Assembly (NCBI RefSeq): GCF_007992835.1
Contig: NZ_BKBA01000009.1
Location: 62,001-126,000, forward strand
DNA length: 64,000 nucleotides
Direction: 5' to 3'
DNA from: Knoellia locipacati
GTDB lineage: Bacteria; Actinomycetota; Actinomycetes; Actinomycetales; Dermatophilaceae
Shown: one piece after another, positions 58,296-64,000 of the stretch
Layout of the letters: each line of letters begins with the position of its first letter
Numbering within the stretch: position 1 is the stretch's first letter
Position numbers and translations under genes: made by a program
Notes under the pieces: generated by a model
Seen by the model: only the letters and a program-made list of their open reading frames with translations
Databases searched by the model: none
What the model was told of the DNA's origin: nothing

Positions 58296-58351
58296 GTGAC
58301 CGACCTGTCGTGACCGACCCGCGGTGACCGACCTGCGGTGACGGACCCCCG
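58296..58351. repeat. Four tandem 14-bp repeats (GTGACCGACCTGCG type)
   Basis: Units start at 58296, 58310, 58324 and 58338, each GTGACCGACC or one change from it plus a variable TGTC/CGCG/TGCG/CCCG end. A fifth, isolated copy of GTGACCGACC is at 58222-58231. The array lies between the terminator and the stop of the GT4 gene on the other strand. No coding frame is supported. Confidence 0.75.
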
Positions 58352-58396
58352 CGGTCGTGGCCGGCGCGACGTGCGGGTCGCGCGTGGCCCTGAACC

Positions 58397-59524
58397 TCAG
58401 GAGCGGCCGTCGGCCTCGGCGACCGTGCGCTCGAGGAGGCGCTCCCACCGGTCGACCGTCTCGTCCCAGTGGAACCGACGCACCCAGGTCGACACCTCGG
58501 CACTCATCCGTGCGCGCAGCTCGTCGTCCTCCAGCAGCGAGCGCATCGCCGCGGTGAACTCCTCCTGCCCGCCGTCGACGAGCAGGCCGGTGGAGTCGTG
58601 GACGATCGAGTCCGTGGGGCCGCCCGCCTCGGTGAACGCGACGGTGGGGGTGCCGTGCACGCCCGCCTCGACCACGACGAGACCCCAGCCCTCCTTGAGG
58701 CTGGGCATGACGTGCACCCACGCGCGCGCGAGCAGCTCGTGCTTCTCGGCCTCGGAGACGTGGCCGTGGAAGGTCACGTGCTTCTCGATGCCGAGGTCGC
58801 GGGCCTCCTGCTCGAGGTGGGGCAGCGACCAGCCCGAGCCGACGACGTCGAGGGTGATGTCCGGGTGCTGGTGGGCGAGCTCGGCGACGGCACGCATGGC
58901 GATCTCGACCCGCTTCTGGGGGACGAGCCGCCCGAGGACGATGACCGACGGGTGGAGCGAGCGGGGGGTGTCGTCGAGCGGGACCGCGTCCGTGCCGTTG
59001 TGGATGACCTCGATGCGCTCCGCGTCGATGCCGAGCCCGACGAGCTCGCGGCGGGTCGAGTCGCTCACGGCGACGTAGGGCGTGCGGCGGTAGACGAGCG
59101 GGGCCAGCCGTGACTCCAGCCACCAGCCGGCGTGGCTGAGCCGGGGCCCGAAGAGCACCGGCCACTGCTCCTTGTGCACGTGGTGCACGAGGTTGACCAC
59201 AGGCCCCCGGTGCGTCAGTGGGCTGAGGTAGGGCACGCCGTTCTGCACGTCGACGACGACGTCGACGGCATACCTCTTCACGAGGTGCGCGAGGACCGAG
59301 CGCGCGTAGATGTCGAAGCGACCCCCACGGCGGATGTAGTGGACCCCGCCGACGACCTCGTCGGGGATCCCACCGGGGTAGCCGGCGGTCCGGAAGATGA
59401 CGTCGTGGCCCTTGGCGGCAAGACCCTCGGCGACCGTGACGAGGTACTTCTCCGCGCCTCCGGCCTCGGGGTGCGCCATGTCGCGCCAGTTGAGCATGAG
59501 GATGCTCAGGGCCACGGGTCTCAC
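58397..59524 (-). CDS. GT4-family glycosyltransferase, 375 aa
   Basis: A GT-B enzyme. The N-terminal domain begins LMLNWRDMAHPEAGGAEKYL. The C-terminal domain contains LGRLVPQKRVEIAM, VGSGWSLPHLE and the E-x7-E donor motif PSLKEGWGLVVVEAG. Such enzymes use nucleotide sugars on the cytoplasmic side, here probably to build a lipid-linked precursor. It is the nearest match to the GT gene (Rv0225) beside a methyltransferase in the mycobacterial aftD region. The start is GTG 59524. Confidence 0.9.
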   Translation of the reverse strand: MRPVALSILMLNWRDMAHPEAGGAEKYLVTVAEGLAAKGHDVIFRTAGYPGGIPDEVVGGVHYIRRGGRFDIYARSVLAHLVKRYAVDVVVDVQNGVPYLSPLTHRGPVVNLVHHVHKEQWPVLFGPRLSHAGWWLESRLAPLVYRRTPYVAVSDSTRRELVGLGIDAERIEVIHNGTDAVPLDDTPRSLHPSVIVLGRLVPQKRVEIAMRAVAELAHQHPDITLDVVGSGWSLPHLEQEARDLGIEKHVTFHGHVSEAEKHELLARAWVHVMPSLKEGWGLVVVEAGVHGTPTVAFTEAGGPTDSIVHDSTGLLVDGGQEEFTAAMRSLLEDDELRARMSAEVSTWVRRFHWDETVDRWERLLERTVAEADGRS

Positions 59525-59586
59525 CTCGATCAGTTGCTGGGGCGGCGTTGCCCGACGGTCACAGCGGACACCCGGCCGGGGATGGT

Positions 59587-59592
59587 TAGATT
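59587..59592 (+). promoter_or_regulatory. Leaderless -10 box (TAGATT) for the methyltransferase-aftD pair
   Basis: TAGATT ends 6 nt before the ATG at 59599, with no ribosome-binding site. It would drive the methyltransferase and the overlapping DUF3367 gene. Confidence 0.55.
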
Positions 59593-59598
59593 CCCGTC

Positions 59599-60333
59599 AT
59601 GCGACGCGCGCCGACCAAAAGATACCGGACAGTAGCAAGGTCGGTGAACCTCTTCAGGTCCTTCCTCGTCGAGCAGACCGACCCGGAACGGTTCTACACC
59701 GACGTCGCCAACGACACCATCACCCTCATCACCCGGCACGAGCCGCTGGAGGGCCGAACCGTGCTCGACATCGGGGCCGGCCAGGAGCAGTTCGGCCGCC
59801 GCTTCGTCGACCGCGGGGCCCGCTACGTCGCCGTGGACCTCGAGCGCGAGTCGCTCAACCCCGGCCCCGGCAACGGTGCCGTCGTGGGTCGCGGCGAGAA
59901 CCTGCCCTTCCCGGACGCCTTCGCCGACATCGTCATGTCGAACAACGTCATGGAGCACGTGACCCAGCCCGGCGTCCTCGCCGACGAGATGCTGCGGGTC
60001 GTCAAGCCGGGCGGACTCGTCTTCATCTCCTACACCGCGTGGGCGTCGCCCTGGGGCGGGCACGAGACGTCGCCGTGGCACCTCCTCGGGGGCGACTACG
60101 CACGGCGCCGTTACGAGCGCCTGCACGGCCGGCCGCCCAAGAACCGCTTCGGCGAGACGATGCACGCCGCCTCGGTCGCCGGGGGTCTGCGGTGGGCCAA
60201 GCGCCAGCAGGGGGCCGTGCTCGTCGAGGCCGCACCCCGCTACCACCCCGACTGGGCCGACCCGCTGCTCAAGGTCCCCGGACTGCGTGAGGTGCTCAGC
60301 TGGAACCTCATGCTCGTGCTCCGTCGCACGTGA
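59599..60333 (+). CDS. SAM-dependent methyltransferase, 244 aa
   Basis: Class I fold: motif I TVLDIGAGQEQFGRRFVDRG (about residues 54-73), VAVDLERESLN, MSNNVMEHVTQPG and VKPGGLVFISYTAW. A basic N-terminus (MRRAPTKRYRTVARSV) suggests membrane contact. It is divergent from the GT4 gene and overlaps the start of the DUF3367 gene (GTGA). The same trio (methyltransferase, GT, DUF3367) occurs in the mycobacterial aftD region (Rv0224c, Rv0225, Rv0236c) as far as I recall. Confidence 0.88.
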   Translation: MRRAPTKRYRTVARSVNLFRSFLVEQTDPERFYTDVANDTITLITRHEPLEGRTVLDIGAGQEQFGRRFVDRGARYVAVDLERESLNPGPGNGAVVGRGENLPFPDAFADIVMSNNVMEHVTQPGVLADEMLRVVKPGGLVFISYTAWASPWGGHETSPWHLLGGDYARRRYERLHGRPPKNRFGETMHAASVAGGLRWAKRQQGAVLVEAAPRYHPDWADPLLKVPGLREVLSWNLMLVLRRT

Positions 60334-63300
60334 GGTGGCGGCGCCTTCCTGACCCCGCCACCGCCGCGGGCCTCCTGGTCGTCTGGGCCGTGGCCTGGTC
60401 GGTCACGCCGGGGCGGATCGCCGAGGACACCAAGAACGACCTCTACGTCGACGCGTGGGGGTTCCTCGCGCGCTCGCTCCACCTCTGGGATCCCCAGGTC
60501 ACGTGGGGTGGGCTGTCGAACCAGGGCTACGGCTACCTCTTCCCGATGGGCCCGTTCTTCGCCCTGGGCTCCGAGGTCGCGCCCGTCTGGGTCGTCCAGC
60601 GGGTGTGGTGGTCGCTCCTGCTCACGGCAGGCTTCCTCGGGACGGCCGGCCTGCTGAGAGCCCTGGGCGTCGGCACACCCCGGACCCGGATCGTCGGGGC
60701 CTTGGCCTACGTGCTCGCCCCGCGCGTGGTGTCGTCGATCGCCGGGCTGAGCGCGGAGATCCAGCCCCAGCTGCTCGCGCCCCTCGTCCTGTGGCCCCTC
60801 GTCGCGGCCTCGCGTGGCCGCCTGTCCGCCGGCCGCGCCGCCGGCCTCAGCGGTCTGGCCGCCCTGTGCTGCGGCGGCGTCAACGCCACCGCCACCCTGT
60901 GCGCCCTCGTCCCCGCCGGGCTCTGGCTCGTCACCCGTCACCGGTGGTGGCGCTCCCGGCTCACCTGGTCGTGGGCGGCCGCCGTCGTGGCCGCGACGGC
61001 GTGGTGGCTCGGCCCACTGCTCGTCATGTCGCGCTACGCCCCACCCTTCCTCGACTGGATCGAGAACGCCCGAGCGGTGATGCGACCTGTCGGCATGCTC
61101 GACGTCGTGCGGGGGACCACCCACTGGCTCGGGCACATCGTCACCCCCGGTGGCGCGTGGTGGCCGGCGGGCAACGAACTCGTCACGAGCCGGAGCCTCA
61201 TCGTCCTCACCTCGGTCGTCGCGGCGCTGGGCCTGTCGGGTCTCGCCCTCGCGCGGGTGCCGGAGCGCCGCTGGCTCTGGACCAGCCTCCTCGTCGGGGG
61301 CGTGCTGCTCACCATCGCCCACTCGGGCCCGCTGTCGTCACCGCTCGTCGGCGCCGCGCAGTCCGCCCTCGACGGACCGCTGGCGCCCCTGCGCAACATC
61401 CACAAGGTCGACCTCCTCGTGCGGCTACCCTTGGTTGTCGGGCTGACCCACCTGCTCGGCCGGATCGCGGTAGGGCGTCCCCGCCTCGAGTGGCACCGGA
61501 CCGTCGCCCTCGGCGCCGCCGCGCTCGCGGTCGTCGGCGCGGCGGCACCCGGGTTCACCGGGGCCGTGGCCGTCCGCGGCACCTTCGAGCGGATGCCACA
61601 GCAGTGGGTCGACGCTGGCCGGTGGCTCGACGCCCACCGCGCGGAGGGCCAGGCGCTCGTCGTCCCGGCCGCGAACTTCGGCGAGTACCAGTGGGGCCGG
61701 ACCATCGACGAGCCCCTGCGTCCGCTGACGCATGCCTCGTATGCCGTGCGCGACGCGGTGCCCTTCGCTCCCGCCGGGACGATCCGCCTCCTCGACGAGA
61801 TCGAGCGACGGCTCCAGACGGGGCGCAGCCTCGACGCGGGAGCCGAGGTGCTCGCCCGCGCCGGGGTGCGCCACCTCGTCGTTCGCAACGACCTCGCCAC
61901 CAACGAGTCGGGCCAGCCTCCTGTCGCGTTCGCCCGGTCCGCCGTGCGGGCCACGCCGGGCGTCACCCTCGCCCAGGGCTTCGGCCCCTCGTTCGTCGAC
62001 GCGACGGGGGAGCGCGTCTTCCCCGTCGAGATCTACGACCTCGACACGCGCCCGGCCGAACGTCTCGAGCTGTGGGCCGCCGCCGACGTCCTCGGCGGAT
62101 CCGGTGCGAGCGAGGACCTCGTGCGCCTCGCGGACGCGGGGCTACTCACCGGACCCGTGGTCTTCGACGGCGACCGGAGCAGCGCCCTGACGCCCGCCCG
62201 GCGCGTCGACACCGACGGGATGCGAACGCGCGAGCGGTGGTTCGGCGCCCCCCGTGGACAGGACCTCACCAACACGCTCAGCGCCGCCGCCGGCCGCGAC
62301 GCCCCCGACTACCTGCCGTGGCAGGACCGGACACTGCGCTCCTCCGTCACCTACGAGGGGATCGCCGGGGTCTCGGCGTCCTCGTCCATCGCCGAGGACC
62401 TGGGCTTCTCGGGGCTCCGCCCGGCCCGACGCCCGTATGCCGCGGTCGACGGCGACCCGGCGACCGCGTGGGCCGCGATGTGGGACGAGCACCCGAGGCT
62501 CACCGTCGACCTGACGACCGGCACGACGTTCGACCACGTCACCCTCACCGGTCTGGGCGCGGACCCCTCGCTCGGTGCGAGCGTCAGCCGGCCGACGAGA
62601 GTGCGCGTCACTGCGGACGGCGCCGCGGTCACGGCGTCCCTGGGCGAGGGGCCGACACGGGTCGACCTCCCTGCGGGAGCGCACCGCCGGCTCCAGGTGG
62701 AGATCCTTGACACCGCCGACGACACGCCCGGTCGTGTCATCACCGGGCTGGCCGAGGTGGAGATCCCCGGGGTCAGCGCCACCGAGGTCGTCCGTCTGCC
62801 CCCGCCGGACACCGGCGAGGCGTCGACCGAAGCCATCGTGTTCGGGGCGGGCCTGGCCGGACGGGACGGCTGCACGACCTCGGCACGCGAGTTCACCTGT
62901 CTCAGTGGACAGTCGACCGACCCCGAGCAGACGGGGGCGCTCGTCCGCGACGTGCCGGGAACGCACCCGGGCCGGTGGGGCGTCACGGGCACCCTCGCGA
63001 GGACGGGCGCCGCCGCGCCCCCCCAGCTCACCCGGGCACCGGGGGTCACCGTCACGACGAGCAGTGTGAGGACCGACGCGCCCCAGGCCGGCCCCGACGC
63101 GATCGTCGACGGCGACGACCGCACGGCGTGGAGCCCTGCCTTCGACGACGAGACACCCGAGGTGACGCTCGACCTCGGCCGTGACGTCACCGTGTCGACC
63201 CTGCGGTTCCAAGCCCGCCGGGACTGGGCCGAACGGGCAGCGCCGGCCGTCGTCGTCGACGTCGGTGGCAAGGAGTACACCCGCCGCATCCAGCCCAACG

Positions 63301-64000
63301 GGGTCGTCGAGATCCCCCCGACCACGGGGTCGAGGCTCGAGCTCGCCTTCGTCCGGGTACCCGGAGCCGAGCGCGCCGCCCTGTCGAACGCCGCCCTCGA
63401 GCTCGAGGCGATCGACCTGGCCGGCGTCACCTTCGCGCCGCCGCAGCAGCGGGTGGACGCCCCCTGCGGTGCCGGTCCCCGGCTCGTCGTCGACGGTCGC
63501 GTCGTGCCGACCCGGGCGTCCCTCACCCGTGACCAGCTCCTCGGTGAGGGCGCCGGCAGCTGGAGCGCCTGCGAACCTGTGTCCTTCGGCCCGGGGGAGA
63601 GCCACCGCGTCGAGGTCGGGACCTGGCTCGGCCTCACGGCGGGCTCGGCGGTGCTGCGCGCCGAGACGTCGTCGGCGAGTGCCGTCGCCGGGGCCGCTGC
63701 CCTGTCGGCCCGACAGGACGGCTCGACGTGGCGCGCCGACGTGCCCGCCTCCGACGTGGGCCGGCTCGTCGTCATGGACCAGAACTCGAACGCCGGCTGG
63801 CAGGCGAGCGTGGGGGAGCGGCCCTTGCAACCGCAGGTGGTCGACGGGCGTCGGCAGGGCTTCGTCGTCCCCGCGGGAACCGCGGGCGAGCTCACCGTGA
63901 CCTACGGGCCGGACCGGGCCTACCGGGTGGCGCTCCTCGTCGGGCTCCTGCTGGCGACCGCCCTCGTCGCCCTCTGTGTGCGCACGTCCGGCACACCGAG
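60330..64000 (+). CDS. aftD: AftD-type alpha-(1->3)-arabinofuranosyltransferase family protein (DUF3367; partial, runs off window)
   Basis: The frame is open from GTG 60330 to the window end (at least 1223 codons). After helix 1 comes GRIAEDTKNDLYVD, the hallmark DTKNDL catalytic loop of AftD, then QGYGYLFPMGPFFAL. About ten helices follow to residue ~430. The large extracytoplasmic part contains two discoidin-like carbohydrate-binding domains (around AYAAVDGDPATAWAAMWDEH-like and DAIVDGDDRTAWSP segments). A final helix RVALLVGLLLATALVALCV lies at the window edge. Arabinogalactan is known from Corynebacteriales; in other actinobacteria the product of this family is unknown. The stop is not seen. 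It overlaps the methyltransferase by 4 nt. Confidence 0.9.
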   Translation, partial: MRWRRLPDPATAAGLLVVWAVAWSVTPGRIAEDTKNDLYVDAWGFLARSLHLWDPQVTWGGLSNQGYGYLFPMGPFFALGSEVAPVWVVQRVWWSLLLTAGFLGTAGLLRALGVGTPRTRIVGALAYVLAPRVVSSIAGLSAEIQPQLLAPLVLWPLVAASRGRLSAGRAAGLSGLAALCCGGVNATATLCALVPAGLWLVTRHRWWRSRLTWSWAAAVVAATAWWLGPLLVMSRYAPPFLDWIENARAVMRPVGMLDVVRGTTHWLGHIVTPGGAWWPAGNELVTSRSLIVLTSVVAALGLSGLALARVPERRWLWTSLLVGGVLLTIAHSGPLSSPLVGAAQSALDGPLAPLRNIHKVDLLVRLPLVVGLTHLLGRIAVGRPRLEWHRTVALGAAALAVVGAAAPGFTGAVAVRGTFERMPQQWVDAGRWLDAHRAEGQALVVPAANFGEYQWGRTIDEPLRPLTHASYAVRDAVPFAPAGTIRLLDEIERRLQTGRSLDAGAEVLARAGVRHLVVRNDLATNESGQPPVAFARSAVRATPGVTLAQGFGPSFVDATGERVFPVEIYDLDTRPAERLELWAAADVLGGSGASEDLVRLADAGLLTGPVVFDGDRSSALTPARRVDTDGMRTRERWFGAPRGQDLTNTLSAAAGRDAPDYLPWQDRTLRSSVTYEGIAGVSASSSIAEDLGFSGLRPARRPYAAVDGDPATAWAAMWDEHPRLTVDLTTGTTFDHVTLTGLGADPSLGASVSRPTRVRVTADGAAVTASLGEGPTRVDLPAGAHRRLQVEILDTADDTPGRVITGLAEVEIPGVSATEVVRLPPPDTGEASTEAIVFGAGLAGRDGCTTSAREFTCLSGQSTDPEQTGALVRDVPGTHPGRWGVTGTLARTGAAAPPQLTRAPGVTVTTSSVRTDAPQAGPDAIVDGDDRTAWSPAFDDETPEVTLDLGRDVTVSTLRFQARRDWAERAAPAVVVDVGGKEYTRRIQPNGVVEIPPTTGSRLELAFVRVPGAERAALSNAALELEAIDLAGVTFAPPQQRVDAPCGAGPRLVVDGRVVPTRASLTRDQLLGEGAGSWSACEPVSFGPGESHRVEVGTWLGLTAGSAVLRAETSSASAVAGAAALSARQDGSTWRADVPASDVGRLVVMDQNSNAGWQASVGERPLQPQVVDGRRQGFVVPAGTAGELTVTYGPDRAYRVALLVGLLLATALVALCVRTSGTP

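Overview
This is a gene-dense stretch of chromosome from a high-GC actinobacterium. By eye the base composition is about 71-72% GC, codon third positions are almost all G or C, GTG starts are common, and genes are often joined by 1-8 nt overlaps (ATGA, GTGA, TGATG). Gene orders such as coaBC-metK-priA-fmt-rsmB-rpe, hisI-trpE-trpC-trpB-trpA-lgt-gltBD-pyk-pdtaR and an aftD-type cell-envelope cluster fit Actinomycetota. A family close to Intrasporangiaceae/Dermatophilaceae is a guess. I see no prophage, insertion sequence, CRISPR array or plasmid signature.

Layout. 1-3.1 kb: end of coaBC, then two minus-strand coiled-coil (DivIVA/Scy-like) genes. 3.2-11.2 kb: metK, an alpha/beta hydrolase, priA, fmt with a tiny leaderless upstream reading frame, rsmB, rpe and a pentapeptide-repeat gene. 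11.2-15.6 kb: an FMN riboswitch driving ribD-ribE-ribM-ribBA-ribH. 15.6-19.6 kb: an ECF sigma/anti-sigma pair divergent from a secreted protein with 14 RCC1-type repeats. 19.7-26.3 kb: hisE, hisG, hisF and hisI, interspersed with a PH-domain membrane protein, a 51-bp tandem repeat, a P-loop kinase/MFS fusion, a FUSC exporter and a TIGR03085 protein. 26.3-33.7 kb: the trpE-C-B-A operon with its two small membrane proteins, then MauE- and DsbA-like proteins and lgt. 33.8-42.1 kb: gltB, gltD, pyk, a tRNA-Leu and the pdtaR antiterminator. 42.2-47.4 kb: DUF554, GNAT, thioesterase, polA and a small membrane protein. 47.4-64 kb: an envelope glycan cluster with a flippase, three methyltransferases, two DUF3367/AftD-type GT-C proteins (the second runs off the end), another GT-C-like protein, a GT4 enzyme, an acyltransferase and a 48-aa DUF2613-like protein.

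How it works together. Most of the window is anabolic housekeeping: methionine activation, riboflavin, histidine, tryptophan and glutamate synthesis, and initiator tRNA formylation. The last 16 kb is a coherent module for building and exporting an envelope polysaccharide or lipoglycan.

Two signals cut across the genes. First, the 8-mer CGGCATAC (either strand) occurs about 44 times, where roughly two would be expected. It forces rare codons (TAT, GCA, even ATA), sits in several reading frames, shows no strand bias, and in one place forms an inverted pair that makes a hairpin between convergent genes. Second, many genes start exactly 6-8 nt after a TAnnnT -10 box, the signature of leaderless transcription.
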